From contig JAVGVS010000187.1 of NCBI GenBank assembly GCA_032718565.1, positions 46,001 through 110,000 of the forward strand: a stretch of DNA of 64,000 nucleotides, written 5' to 3'. The notes beneath the pieces are model-generated. The model did not search any database and was not told the DNA's origin. It saw nothing but the letters and a program-made list of their open reading frames with translations. A program made the translations under genes and the position numbers. The stretch comes from Distichodus sexfasciatus (Eukaryota; Chordata; Actinopteri; Characiformes; Distichodontidae). Within the stretch, counting starts at the first letter, position 1. Each line of letters begins with the position of its first letter. Positions 46,905 through 58,079 of the stretch are shown here, piece after piece.

Positions 46905-48160
46905 GGGACGCTACAGAGACGCTTCATTTAACTAGCATGTTGTCAGGCTGCTTCCAAATTAGCTGCGTTTGGGTACAGTGGCTAAGCCTGACCGTGCGCC
47001 TCAAATAGATTCATACGCCCTACATAGTGCACTCCACACTAAACTTGAGCCACTGTGCAGCATTAAAACTGAAGATGCCTTTAACGCCTAACTTACTAGA
47101 CACTAAAGTGATTATACTTTCAACTAAAACGAGTCCTCATCCTCAAATTGCATTACACACAGTACGAACTTAAAACTTTGCACCACATAACAAAAACCGT
47201 CTGTTTACTCCATGTGTAGTACACTACATAAAAAACTAAGCCCCTACGTGGTCCACGTCTGCCAACGGAAACAACTACAAACGGAAACAGTGATTTTCAC
47301 GCTCTATTGTGTGTGTTACACGTTCCATACTCTATCTGACGTTCCTATTTCACCATGAGAAATAAACTTACTTTCCACTACGTAGGGAGTACGGAGCCGT
47401 TTGGAGCTACTCAGTAAGGGTAGCGGGCTACCAGCTAACTCGGGCTAGTATATAAGTTTAAAGTAACTTACTAGATATCTTTAACACACACATTTATTGA
47501 AATAAATATCTAACGAAGGACTCATGTCACGTTCTATCGTACAGTGGAAGTGTTATTAAACGTTAGGGCAGAATTTCGTATAAAAATTAAATGTATTTCA
47601 CCACAACCTAAAGTGCTGGCCCACGTGCTTGCGATTGTGTTTGGCGGAGGAGCGACACGTGCAGCGCTGATTGGTCGAGACCAACGTTCAACCAGACCTT
47701 CTGGGGGTTTCCAGTAGTTTGGTTGACAATTTTGAGCAGAAAGGAAGAGAGCCAAGCACATCAGTTCTTCCTGGAACTGTTTAGTTGTTAATTTTAGGTA
47801 ATTTTTAAAATCTATTATGGTCAAGTTGTCATTTCCCCTTTAGTAATATAAGAATATCCACAATAGAAATACATAGGAAAAATGTAATAAATTAAGAAGG
47901 TTAACAAAACGGCAAGAGGGTCCTGGGTTCAGTTCCTGGGTCGGCCACGGGGTCTCCCGGTGTTTGGTTTCCTCCCACAGTCCAAAAACAAGCATTTAGA
48001 TTGATGGGTTACTCTGACTTGAATGTGAGTGTTTTTGTGTGTGTGGCCCCTGCGGTGTGTGACCCCTACCCAGGGTTGGTCCCCGCCTCGCACCCAAGCC
48101 CCAGGACAGGATAGGGATTAAGCAGTTCTAAAAATGAATGAATGTACAACTCCCCAAACA
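46905..48160. other. NOD2-CYLD intergenic region
   Basis: About 1.5 kb separates the NOD2 stop from the CYLD leader. It holds an 'ACTACGTAGGGAGTACGG' style fish repeat (46,960-47,420) and a SINE family 2 copy at 47,910-48,130. No gene seen. Confidence 0.6.
47910..48135 (+). mobile_element. SINE family 2 copy with AATG tail
   Basis: It contains GGTCCTGGGTTCAGTTCCTG (B-box-like), TTCCTCCCACAGTCCAAAAA, and ends in AAATGAATGAATG. Confidence 0.75.
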
Positions 48161-48161
48161 C

Positions 48162-48167
48162 TTTAAT
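48162..48167 (-). terminator. Possible NOD2 poly(A) signal (ATTAAA)
   Basis: ATTAAA on the minus strand, 234 bp past the NOD2 stop and just before a SINE. Confidence 0.35.
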
Positions 48168-48400
48168 TAAATATAATACAAAAACATTTTTTGTGTAACA
48201 GTACCAGAAATACTCAACTTAATAAATAACATCTCAGCCTACAGGCTACAGCCTTAGGCTGAATGTCTGAGGGTTAATCTGCAGATTGACACAAATATCG
48301 AGTTGGTGTCCAACTTTATGTTGGCGTTAATACAGGACCAAACAGGTTGCTGCTCTTTATGCATCCGATTGGAGGTGTCATTACTTTGCCTTTTTCTGCT

Positions 48401-48473
48401 TCAGAAGGTCAACCTGCTTTCAAGCTGACTAAGTTCCTCCACCTCCTCTGGGCTCAGACAGTTTCCTCTCAAC
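48401..48473 (-). CDS. nod2: nod2 coding exon 10 (terminal)
   Basis: Encodes LRGNCLSPEEVEELSQLE and SRLTF, then TGA at 48,403-48,401. Human ends LRGNTFSLEEVDKL... . Acceptor TTTAATGACAG. Confidence 0.94.
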
Positions 48474-51400
48474 CTGTCATTAAACATAATGTAGTCCCTA
48501 TCAGAAGTGATATCCAGGCAAGACAAAGGCTTTATGCCAAAACACAAGAAATCTATGTGCAAACAGCCAAAGATTGAGGTTTGTGATTTTAATATTTGCA
48601 CCCACCACTGGTGATAAGCATCTAAAAAAATTAAGTGGCTTAAAGAAGTCAATGTTCTCACCACACGTCCTTAATACTGGAGTTTACTTTCAAAGCCTGT
48701 ATTAGACTTTCCACGCCGTCCTTGCCAATGCAGTTTTGGTTGAGCCTGAAGGATGGATAGCAAGTGAGAGTGCGAAATAAAAACAGAAAAAATGAAAATG
48801 AAGTGCGTGTGTATATTTGTAACCAAACTCACCAGAGCTCTGTAAGTGTTGTGCAGTTTTTGACTAGCTCTGCCAAAGCATGTGCTCCTGCATTACCAAC
48901 ACCATTATCCACCAGGCTGAAAATACAATCAGAAGAGCAAAGTAGAAGCATTACAATCACAAATGCTGAAACTTTCAATAGTCATCCATCCAAAAAAGGG
49001 TTTGTGGTTCAGTAAGGCAAACAGAACAACAGTTAAAGACACAGAACTGTGCAAGATTTAGATTACTAATACCTTAACCATATAAGTGAAGTGTTGTTTT
49101 TCAGCGAATTAGCCAAAGCTTCAGTGCCTTTGTCTCCAATTTTATTACCCCACAGTCTGGTAAAAAGAGATTTATTAAACAAAATGAGTTATTCTGCATC
49201 TTTGGTGCTTATTGTATGTACACACATATACTATAATAAATTACAAGGTACTACATGTAACTATCCCCCCTTAGTCTAATTAAAACAATAACGATTAAAA
49301 CAATGTTGCTAAGTTTTAAGAAAATGTTCCCATATCTCTTGGGTTATTTCCATTTTCCTGTTGTCCTCTAGGTCTTGATCCTTACCACAAAAAGGTTAAA
49401 ACATAAAAGAATTTTGCTCCAAAATTTAGTTTATTGCAATGACAAAAGATCTCACCCAAGAAACTGCAGTGACTTGCTGTACCTCAGTCCATCTGCCAAC
49501 TGCTCTGCTCCATGTGATGTGATGTTATTGTTTCCAAGTCTGTTCAACATTATGCAGACATGTGAGAAAATGCAGACGGTTGGCTACTGTGTGAGAAACG
49601 AAAGACTTCCTATGAAACCAAAGGAAACTTTGACTGGGCTTTTTTACCTCAATGACAGAAAGGTCTCCTTCTCCTTAAGCAGCCTGGCAAGATGCTTTGT
49701 ACAGGCGTCTGTTAATTTATTGTTGAATAGCCTGTGCAGATCGTAAAAGAAATATAACTTAAATATACTATATACATATAAGTATTAGCTTCTGTTAGTG
49801 ATACTCACGCCACTTTCTTAAAGTTTTCACATTGCACTCCTTTTTCAACAAGTTTGAGGACTCCTTCGTCTGATATGTTATTGTGCCTCAAGCTGTCAAA
49901 ATTAGAATCAAATTACAAGTAGAATCGTCATACTTTGACTTTTCTTAATATGACTAACATGAGGAAACAAAGTTGTAAAAATATATTATTGTACTTTAAA
50001 TAATTATAAATATCTTACTAGAGCGAGTTACATGTGTGTAGACATGGCAGTAGCTGTTCCACTCCTACATCTCCCACTGTGTTGAAGTCCAGCTGGAGAC
50101 CGACGGGACTCTGCAGGTGCCTCAGTACGTACGCCAGAGCAGTGCACTCCACTGGTCCGATATTGCAGTATGTTAGCTTCAGGTGTTCCACCTCTAGCCT
50201 GGCAACCGCGTCCTTTGCAATCCCATTCTCCTGCATCTCGTAGATGCACTTGATAAGCCAAACAAAGCTTGGCATGGCATGCATGCTTTTCTTCTCACCT
50301 TCCACAGGGCGCGGGATGGACTTGAAGTGCTTCTGCATGCCCTTGGATAAACACTTCGTAACCTGTTTTGATTTGAACTCCAGCATGACATTGGGACAGC
50401 ACTGTAAAAGAAAGCTGCGGTGGCGTTGGGAAAGAAGCCCCGACACGAACTTAGCTGTGATCTGAAGGTTCGGTGTCTCTGCAGTATCGGGGTTGGTCTC
50501 TGTGGAACGGTCAACGCAGTGTCCGAGACAAACACGCGTCAGGCCCGAAAGGTGCTTGAACGGAGTCTGAAAGAGTTTTGGGATGACTGAGCGGCTGCCG
50601 CCGTTATTGAGAACAATATGAAGAGCGGCAAAGAAACACTGCAAGGTGATGTGGAGAAACTCGTAATGTTTGCTGCCAGTACAGTCCAAGAGATCATTAC
50701 AATGTATGAGGAAACCCAGGCGAATGTCTTGCTCTGTAATGCCACAGTTCTGCATTTCTGACTCTGGGAACACATAGCAGGAACCCTCTAGACCTTCCAT
50801 CGCCAGCTTTCCCAGTCTCTTAACTGTGTCGAGATGTTCCTGCAGCCATCCTTTTCCAAGTGCCCTGTGCTCCTGAGGTACCCTTCTCTGAAAGAAATGT
50901 TGCAGGACCATGAGGTACACATCAGTGATGGTCTGAGGACTGCCTTTACCACAGCCAAGCAGCTCCTTATAACACTTTGACACAATCCAGCAAAAAACGG
51001 GGATGTGGCAGAGGCCAAGCAGGGCTGTGTTGGCCTGCAGGGACTCTATAACTCTACTAGCTGTAGCTGGGTCATTGTGGTGTTTCCTAACAAAGCTGTC
51101 AATTCCCACTGGAGAAAAACCCTTCACGTGGACTTCCTTGCGGAGATAACGTTTCAGGACGGGACCCACGGCTTGTGGTCTGCTGGTTACCAACTTCTTT
51201 ACCCCTTTCATTAAGGTGCCCTGCAGAAGGTTGAAAAGCAGCGTGGACACAGGTGCTTGCTGGGTGGGACAACAATGGCACTCTTCATCCGTAAAGCTCT
51301 GCTTAAACTCATCAAGTCCATCAAATGTAAACAGAACCAGTTGAGGGTGGTCCAGAATGAACTGGAAAATCTCATCTTGACCCCTGTCGGGCCAGCAGCA

Positions 51401-53223
51401 ATGAAAGAACAGGAGTTCTTTCAAAGACAGCATTCTCTGCTCTGCGCTCAGTTTACGGCAGCTAAAGGGGAACAGCAAGAGAATGTCCGTCAACAGGGAC
51501 CTCCGGGCCCAAAGAAGATGGAGCCGCTGTAGCAAGGTACTCTTACCAGCACCTGCGTCTCCTGAGACAAGCACTGTGTCAGCTTCCTCATTCAGATTCC
51601 CAACCAGACCGACAATATCCTCTAGCCCCAAAGTTGTGACTTCTCTGTCTCCATGTGTTAGCTCGATAAGGCCCTCGGTGTAGATATCATCCAAGGAGAA
51701 TCTTCCTGTTCCACCGTAAGTGCTGAGGAAGTGAGATTGTGCAGAGATAGAACTGCAAAGCTTCTTCTGGTAAAGCAGGCATTCTGGGGGGGGATGAAAG
51801 GGGCATTAATGGAACTCTATTGCAATGTTAGCATGTTATTCTGTTGAAGTACTTCCAGTTTTATTAAGTGGATCTGAACAAAAAGTTCAGAAAAAAACAG
51901 TAAGACATACATGACTTGCCACATTCTCCTTAATGCCCAAAGGACCCTCCAAAATAGCCTCCAAGACTTCACCATGGAAATCAGACAGAAATGCCCCTGA
52001 AGTTATGCCCTTTTAAAGGATCCCCTTTTAATGTTGCTGCCACATGGTCAGTGTGAGCAGTCATCACATTTAACAATAGGGTCTTTCCACATCGCTATAT
52101 AATTGACGTTCAGGAAGTGAGTAAAGGTTTAGGCTTTTAATGAATCACATGGTCACATGTGAGAGTGAAACAAAGCATAAAAGAGTGAAAATTACACACA
52201 TACCACTAGAGAGTTGCTTTTCCTCTTTGGCAGGCTCTGATGCAACATCTTCCTTTTGTAGGAACTGCAGTAAAACATTAGCAGCATCTTCCCCTTTGAA
52301 TCGTACTTGGTCTAATAGCCTTCTAACCTACAATATAAAGTTTTTATGTTGGTCAAGCATTTCAAAGCACAGCCAGCATGACATCCAAGATGAGCAGATT
52401 GCATGTAAAAGATAAGGTTTTTTTTTCCAAATAAAATTAGTCATAGATAAGAATGATATTTGGGAAAACTACTATATATATTTGGTGGAATTAATCAATT
52501 CCAAGTACAATTGGTTGTTCTGTTTGTTAAAGATAGTCTTCTTTCTTACAAAAGACGAAAGTATAAACTAGAACCAGAATAACCTGAATAAACCTGGAGG
52601 TTATGTAATAATTCAGTACAGGACTTTGTCAGTTATGTAAAAGCCTGCAGGTGGCAATATCAGCCCATCGTTTTTTCTAGAAGTATGTTTTTTTTACATC
52701 ACTGTATAGGAATTGAGCTTGCACACATGATGCATACCTTCTGAGAAGGTGTGTACAGGGGTAACAGCACCTCCTCACAGTCTTTCGAAGTAAAACAGCC
52801 AGCATTCAGCAGAGCGTCCAGCGCATCATCAACACGATCCCTAATTTTCCCCACCAGTAGTGGTCTCTCGACCACCAAGGCCTGACTGGCATTAATAGGA
52901 GTCCTCAAGGTGTTCATTCCCACTGCGCTGACTTTGCCAAACAACAAACCCGCTTTCTGAGCCTCAGGTAAAACCTGGTTAAATGCTGCCAGGAGGAGAC
53001 TGCAAGCATCTTCTCCCTTATTGTAAACCAAATCCAGGAGGTCTCTGGTGTTGGAGATGAGAGGTTTTGTCTGTCCCCGGATGCTGTGGTAGTCCTCCCA
53101 GACAAGGACGCCCCAGGAGAGGAGCAGGTCCAGGACACAGTCCAACGGCTCAGTTGTGCCTCCACAGCACAGCGCCCCTAGTAGCTCAGATCTCTGTCTC
53201 AGCAGCAGCTGCTGGGAACACAT
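48401..53223 (-). CDS. nod2: NOD2 (CARD15/NLRC2), intracellular muramyl-dipeptide receptor (spliced gene)
   Basis: NOD2 senses muramyl dipeptide in the cytosol, oligomerises through its NACHT domain and recruits RIPK2 by CARD-CARD contact to activate NF-kB and MAPK. Ten coding exons join in phase to 983 codons: 53223-52738, 52327-52204, 51783-50019, 49892-49809, 49731-49648, 49539-49456, 49156-49073, 48916-48833, 48745-48662, 48473-48401. Two CARDs occupy about 1-200. Walker A is GDAGAGKST at about 278-286, Walker B FTFDGLDEF at about 355-363, and SCRKL carries the Arg (about 313) equivalent to human R334. The winged-helix/HD2 region and LRRs follow. Six LRR exons are exactly 84 bp, each in phase 2. 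The start is the first ATG of the frame (MCSQQLLLRQ); upstream the frame stays open but contains no ATG. Human is 1,040 residues and has one more 84-bp LRR exon. Confidence 0.97.
48662..48745 (-). CDS. nod2: nod2 coding exon 9, LRR
   Basis: 84 bp encoding LNQNCIGKDGVESLIQAL and KVNSSIKDVW. It aligns best with the last full human LRR (LSNNCITYLGAEALLQAL). Donor GTGAGA. Confidence 0.94.
48833..48916 (-). CDS. nod2: nod2 coding exon 8, LRR
   Basis: 84 bp encoding LVDNGVGNAGAHALAEL and VKNCTTLTELW. The asparagine ladder is weak (LVDNG for LVGNN). Donor GTGAGT. Confidence 0.94.
49073..49156 (-). CDS. nod2: nod2 coding exon 7, LRR
   Basis: 84 bp encoding LWGNKIGDKGTEALANSL and KNNTSLIWLS. Matches human FWGNRVGDEGAQALAEAL. 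Donor GTATTA. Confidence 0.95.
49456..49539 (-). CDS. nod2: nod2 coding exon 6, LRR
   Basis: 84 bp encoding LGNNNITSHGAEQLADGL and RYSKSLQFLG. Donor GTGAGA. Confidence 0.95.
49648..49731 (-). CDS. nod2: nod2 coding exon 5, LRR
   Basis: 84 bp encoding LFNNKLTDACTKHLARLL and KEKETFLSLR. Donor GTAAAA. Confidence 0.95.
49809..49892 (-). CDS. nod2: nod2 coding exon 4, LRR
   Basis: 84 bp encoding LRHNNISDEGVLKLVEKG and VQCENFKKVA. Donor GTGAGT. Confidence 0.95.
50019..51783 (-). CDS. nod2: nod2 coding exon 3, NACHT and first LRR
   Basis: 1,765 bp encoding ECLLYQKKLCSS...FLSTYGG, the whole NACHT ATPase (Walker A K284, Walker B D358), winged helix, HD2, and the first LRRs to LQLDFNTVGDVGVEQLL. It ends in CTCTA before GTAAGA, so the in-frame TAG read at the boundary is half intronic. 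Acceptor CATCCCCCCCCAG. Confidence 0.97.
52204..52327 (-). CDS. nod2: nod2 coding exon 2, end of CARD 2 and linker
   Basis: 124 bp encoding VRRLLDQVRFKGEDAANVLL to EEKQLSS. Acceptor TTATATTGTAG, donor GTATGT. Confidence 0.92.
52738..53223 (-). CDS. nod2: nod2 coding exon 1, CARD 1 and most of CARD 2
   Basis: 162 codons from MCSQQLLLRQRSELLGALC to LPLYTPSQK. Human has an equivalent MCSQ at residue 28 of the long form. The first CARD carries LSWGVLVWEDYHSI and LLDLVYNKGEDAC. Donor GTATGC. A CTACAG sequence 2 bp before the ATG could be a 3' splice site for a 5' UTR intron. Confidence 0.95.
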
Positions 53224-53309
53224 AGCTGTAGCAGCTTTACACCTAGTCTCAACCACAAACGGTATTTTTCTCCATTTTAACAGATACACACAGTTTTCCA
53301 ATGTATGTT

Positions 53310-54450
53310 CCCACTATTGTTCGGACAACTTCAGAAGAATCCCATTTACTTGTCCACCGGTTGGAATGTCCACGTCTGAAAGTTATCTATCATCAAAACG
53401 TAATAAAGTTTGCCTAATTACGCACCATTATGGAGATGAAGACAGTTTCTCCGTGAGTTCTGGTACCTGAAGCGTTCATAACAAAACTCAGCCTCACGTT
53501 AGGCAAAAGCTAATTTAAAACATAAATATTAACGTGAAATATGATCATTACGTCAATGATCAGCCCGAAACTTACTGTCGCGCACTTAAAGGTGTGTAAT
53601 GCCAAAAGCCCTAAACTAAAGACGACATTTCTTCCGAGCCTCTTCCTCATTCCCGAGTGTAACGTTCAGATATTCGTTGCCATGGTCTTCCTCACGTTTC
53701 TAATGTATAAAAGTTAAACTAGCTGAAGTTGTTCGTCCGTCAATTTAAACGTAGTCGCGAACTGACGTGCGCTCGGTCAGACTGCAATTTTCTAGTCAGC
53801 GAGAAACTGAAAGCAAAATTGGAAACGATCCATTGTAAATTCAGGAAATACAGCACAAATAGAGAACTTGAACGTTAAACGTGGTATTTAAAAAAAACCC
53901 AAACAAACCCTGCTAGGAAATTTAACCACTTATGTGTTTTTGTGCACAGGTTAGATGCTAGTCAGGGGTCGACAACGATATTATCCGATTTATCACAAAA
54001 CAAAGCGTTGGAACTTGATGAGCCACATGTATTATTTATCAAATTATATATCGTTCGAAGAGAATTATCAATCTGAAATACATGTCTGTGAGACGTTGTT
54101 CATAATTTAAATAAAAAATAATTTTGAGCACACAGAACACATAAGATTTCACGTATTCCTGGATACACTTTAAATATTTGGTTTTACCACAGGTTTTTCA
54201 TTTACAGTACAATGATTTTGATTCAGTCTCATTTGGATACCCGTATGATGCGCACAAAATAATGTAATATGGATAATAATTAAATTATTAATAATTAAAA
54301 TAATTCACTAGACAATTGAGAGTGTTTTAAGTAGGCCTGAGTCTATTTGCAGACGACTATATGTAAGTATAGGACAATGGGAATTGAATCATTTTCAATT
54401 ACCATCCTAAAATATTGATGTGAACAGATAACAAAAGAGAACGTGTAACA
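53310..54450. other. NOD2 upstream region, no gene
   Basis: Presumed NOD2 promoter/5' UTR then A/T-rich DNA. No exon recognised. A GAAACTGAAAGC word at 53,802-53,813 resembles an interferon-regulatory-factor site (GAAANNGAAA-like) about 580 bp before the start codon. Confidence 0.4.
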
Positions 54451-56310
54451 ATTAAGTGTTTAATTACAGCTCTCCACAGCACAGTTGTTCAATCATTTAT
54501 ATAAATGACTAGAATTTCAAAGGAAAACAAGACGAAAAACAGCAAATACATAATTGCAAAAGAGGGCTAATAAGTAAGACTCATGCCGACATTACCAAAA
54601 GGGGTAATTAACAAGCTTTCATTTCCTCGTCTTGCAGAATGTGATTTACATCAGAGAAATCACATTTAATCTAATCTCACTATTATAGCTCTAATGATGG
54701 TTAGCTGACTTGGCTGCACCTTCATGTGGAAATATTAGTCTGGTGAAAAGAATCTACTTTTAGCATTACTACAAAATCTTTCACAAAAGGTTGTCATTTT
54801 AAAGTATTCACAAGAATTTTGGGGCAAACGTTTTGCCCTACAATGATGCAACGGCGCTGGTCTGGTTGTTGATAACGTCATGTCGAGTCTAACTTTCAAT
54901 GCCTTTTGACTTCCATTTTCTGAAAAAGTGTCAGGTTGCAGAGAGATATTATTAAGGAGAAAGTAAGTTGGTGTCCATAAAAGTACATGAGCTTATTGTC
55001 AACTTTGATGCATGTCCAAATGTACAACACTAGATGGGGCTCTTATCTAAATAACAGATTTTTGGGGGCAAGTGATCCTTCTCTGTCTGCTAGAAATTGA
55101 CAGTGTTGAGATCAGAAATGTCTACAGATTCAGACAAGAGTTGTGTTGCTGCAACATTATTTTCTGAAATGTGTTTGTTTCAAGACAAATCAATAATTGC
55201 CCCTTTCATGTGACATTTCCAGGTAGGTGTGTGTGTGCGCGTTAAAAGCTGAAGCATTTATAGACCAGGCACACAAAAGCAGACACGACTTCACACACAT
55301 CACAAGTTGATGAAAAATTAACATCTCAAAGCAGAACAAACATTAGCAAATTTTCAGTAACAATGAATGCATAAATATTAAAAGCAAGGCTGCTTTCAAG
55401 TCCAAAGAATCTTGGTTTCAAGATTTTAAAGAAATTTGTGTGCAAAAGATTTGACAAAAGCTACACTGCAAATAAGATACACCATAATGACTACAGAAAG
55501 GTGATGTGCATAACATTAATTACAATATGGTAGTGAGACATTTTTAAGGCTATAAAGGAACAATTTTGTACTTGAATTTTCGTTGGAAGCATAAGAAAAA
55601 TAGGTAAGCGTTAGGAATCGAGGGACTTTGACAAATCAATATTAGCCGTGTGGTCATAATATAACGTTATGGCCTGTCTGTGTATATAACAGGTGAATAA
55701 AGTGTATACAGAATTAAAACAAACTATTTTTCATACCACAACATGACGTAGGAATCAATACAACAACCGCTTCTGTGAAGTGTCCGCCTTCCTGTGTAAT
55801 TTGTAGAGTAAATGTGATTACAAACTCAGATCTAACCAAACACATGCATAGCAATGTTCTTCCCCAAACCAACAGTACCATCTCCTGTGAGGACCTTTAG
55901 GCATTTATATCTGAACATTCGCTTGAGCGGTGACCTCACTCCTTCACCCTTTTCTGTAGTGAACCCACAGAAGAAATGAAAGCCAACTTGTTCTACAGGC
56001 TGTCAGTGTTGTATTGTTAAACTTCTAGGACTGTTCCATTTGACAGCTTGTGCGCTGGTTTCATTCACCCGAAACCTGTCCAGCAAGACGTTTTCTCACT
56101 GGAGGGCCTCGTCTTGTCGCTTCGCTTCACTTCACTGACATCCTGAAGACATGACCAACAGGGGTTTTGACTGACAGCTGAAGGCAAACAGAGGAGTCAT
56201 GCCACTTCCTAGTACTCAGAATATCCTAGGTTTACTTTTTATTGATTAATATCACTTTCTGCCTCAATACCACTTCATCAACAGCTGTTTGGGCTTCAAC
56301 AAATAATGGC
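54450..56310. other. A/T-rich unique DNA, possibly the 3' UTR of a minus-strand neighbour
   Basis: 1.8 kb without the repeats seen elsewhere. On the minus strand ATTAAA occurs near 54,459, and TGTCTTCAG at about 56,138-56,146 could be an acceptor before a 26-codon frame ending at TGA near 56,068. I do not recognise the peptide. In mammals NKD1 lies on this side in this orientation. Confidence 0.25.
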
Positions 56311-56424
56311 AGATGTAGGGCTGAGCAGTACAGCATTTTGCATAAAAATTTCCAGCATTCAGCTGATAAACATTTTTCTTAAAGTTTTAACCTATTCATG
56401 CACTTCAAACTTTAAATTCTGTAC

Positions 56425-56540
56425 AGTTTCATTATGGCATTTAGCAGAAACTCTCATCCAGAGCGACTTGGGGTTAAGGGTCCTGCTCAGGGACCCAACG
56501 AGGGTAGTAGGATTCGACCCCACAGCCTCTTATTGGTCCA
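56425..56540 (-). mobile_element. Tail repeat, reverse copy
   Basis: GGCATTTAGCAGAAACTCTC and CCAGAGCGACTTGGGG, then GGGTCCTGCTCAGGGACCC, the reverse of the '-CTGCTAAATG-' tail. Confidence 0.65.
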
Positions 56541-56544
56541 GTGG

Positions 56545-56745
56545 TGAGTATCCTACCCATTTGGTCAGAGTGCAAACATTACCCATCTGTGAAGGAGCAG
56601 TGGGCAGCTCTTCTGGCACTGCCCGGGGAGCAGTGCTCAAGGACAGTACCTTGCTCATGAGTACCTCAGTGGTACCTTTACTGGTCTGAGACTTGAACCG
56701 GCGACCTTCCAATCACAGGACCAACTCCATAGCCGTTATGTTCTC
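56545..56745 (-). mobile_element. SINE family 1, reverse copy
   Basis: GGGGAGCAGTGCTCAAGGAC, GCTCATGAGTACCTCAGTGG and GACTTGAACCGGCGACC are the reverse of the body and B-box region of 18,724-18,960. Confidence 0.75.
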
Positions 56746-56811
56746 CCTAGTTACATATTGACAGAGACGTCTAAGTTAGTTCTTTCCGACTTCTCAATAA
56801 ATATTGCTGTA

Positions 56812-56996
56812 GATCAGGGGTGGGCAATTCAAGTCCTGGAGGGCCGGTGTCCTGCAGGTTTTCCACCCTCCCTGGTGAGTATCTTCTGGTGATTATCTAC
56901 CCGAGACCAGGTGTGAATATCCTAAAGTCAAGTATGATGGAAAACCTCCAGGACACCGGCCCTCCAGGCCCGGTATTGCCCACCACTGCTGTAGAT
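56812..56996. mobile_element. Short palindromic MITE
   Basis: GGGGTGGGCAATTC then CTGGAGGGCCGGTGTCCTG on the left, CAGGACACCGGCCCTCCAG then ATTGCCCACCACTG on the right. Arms of about 45 bp, 185 bp in total. A very common style of fish MITE. Confidence 0.8.
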
Positions 56997-57079
56997 GATA
57001 GTGTCCAGTCCTAAACAAACATTAAAAAAAAAAAAATCTGTCCAGTTCTGTATTCCAAATGGACGCTACTTTTAAATGC

Positions 57080-57700
57080 AAGCTTCCCCACAGCTATAGA
57101 TCGGGGTGAATTATCACGGCTAAACACTAGCAAGCGTCCGACTCATAAGAACACTGCTTAAAACTAATCTCAGATTAAATTACACCATCAATTGGGAATC
57201 GCTATCAGAAAAAACATCCTTTCGTCTCGGACAGAGCTTAACAGGAGTCCTCAGAAGCGGCCCTCAGACAGCGCAGGCCTACGAAGTGATCAATAGCGAG
57301 CCACAACAATCAGAGAGATCAAATGGGAACAAGTGTCTCGTTCCAGTGGCGTTTGATCAGCCTTCAGTCGCGCTCGATTCAAAGCGTATCGACGGTGACA
57401 GTTCTCCGTCATTGCAGGACATTGCAAGTTTCCTTGGCAGAGGCGCTCCTTTGAGACGGTAGATAGGAGATCAAAGCCGGCGAGGAGCCGACACTCTCGT
57501 CGTCTGATGTCGGTCACCACTGACGGGGAGAGGTGGACAATGGCTTCAAACGGACGGAGGAAGGAAGCTGATAAGCGGTGTCCTAATTGACTGGAGTCGC
57601 CACAAAATTGGAAGCCAATTAGCGCAGGGGCTCGGGAGGAAGCAGAGGAGCGAGGGCCCGCTTAAAACGAGGGAGAGCAGATCAAATGTCTCTGTACAAG
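57080..57700. promoter_or_regulatory. Candidate noncoding element with TCF/LEF-like sites
   Basis: Unique sequence with AGATCAAATG at 57,316, GTTTGATCAG at 57,351, GATCAAAG at 57,469 and AGATCAAATG at 57,679. No repeats and no coding frame. Paired CCAATTAGCGC / CTAATTGAC words add homeodomain-like sites. Confidence 0.4.
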
Positions 57701-58057
57701 AAAAAGGGGTGGGGTGGGGGGTGTCCTGTGTGTACAGGCGCCAGAGCGTGTGTGTATCGAGTTTTAATTGACAAGAAGATTAAAGCTCACTTCTAAGGAG
57801 GTTTTTTTCCCCTCTTTTCAGGGTGCAGTTAGAGAGAGAAAGACTGGTCCAGGGTGCAGGGTGCAGTGTTCAAGGTTAGCTCTGACTCCTGCTGGGTGCA
57901 GCGCCGCTCGAGATGGGTCCTACTTGTTGGACATTCATTATCAAACCCTGTTTGCGCCTTTCATCTCCAGCTCGGCACGGCTCGCCACGCAAAATACAGA
58001 GGCACCTTGCAGCTTGACATCCTTCCATTCACGCTGTACCTTAAACAGCATGCAGCC

Positions 58058-58079
58058 ACATCAAAGCAGCCTTTGATGT
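58058..58079. promoter_or_regulatory. Perfect palindromic TCF/LEF-type site
   Basis: ACATCAAAG and CTTTGATGT are exact reverse complements separated by CAGC. Each half holds the ATCAAAG/CTTTGAT TCF/LEF consensus. Confidence 0.6.

Noticed and set aside
53224..53301. N-terminal extension of NOD2 (ENCVYLLKWRK...)
   Set aside because: The open frame upstream of MCSQ begins with TTG, not ATG, and no in-frame ATG exists before 53,223.
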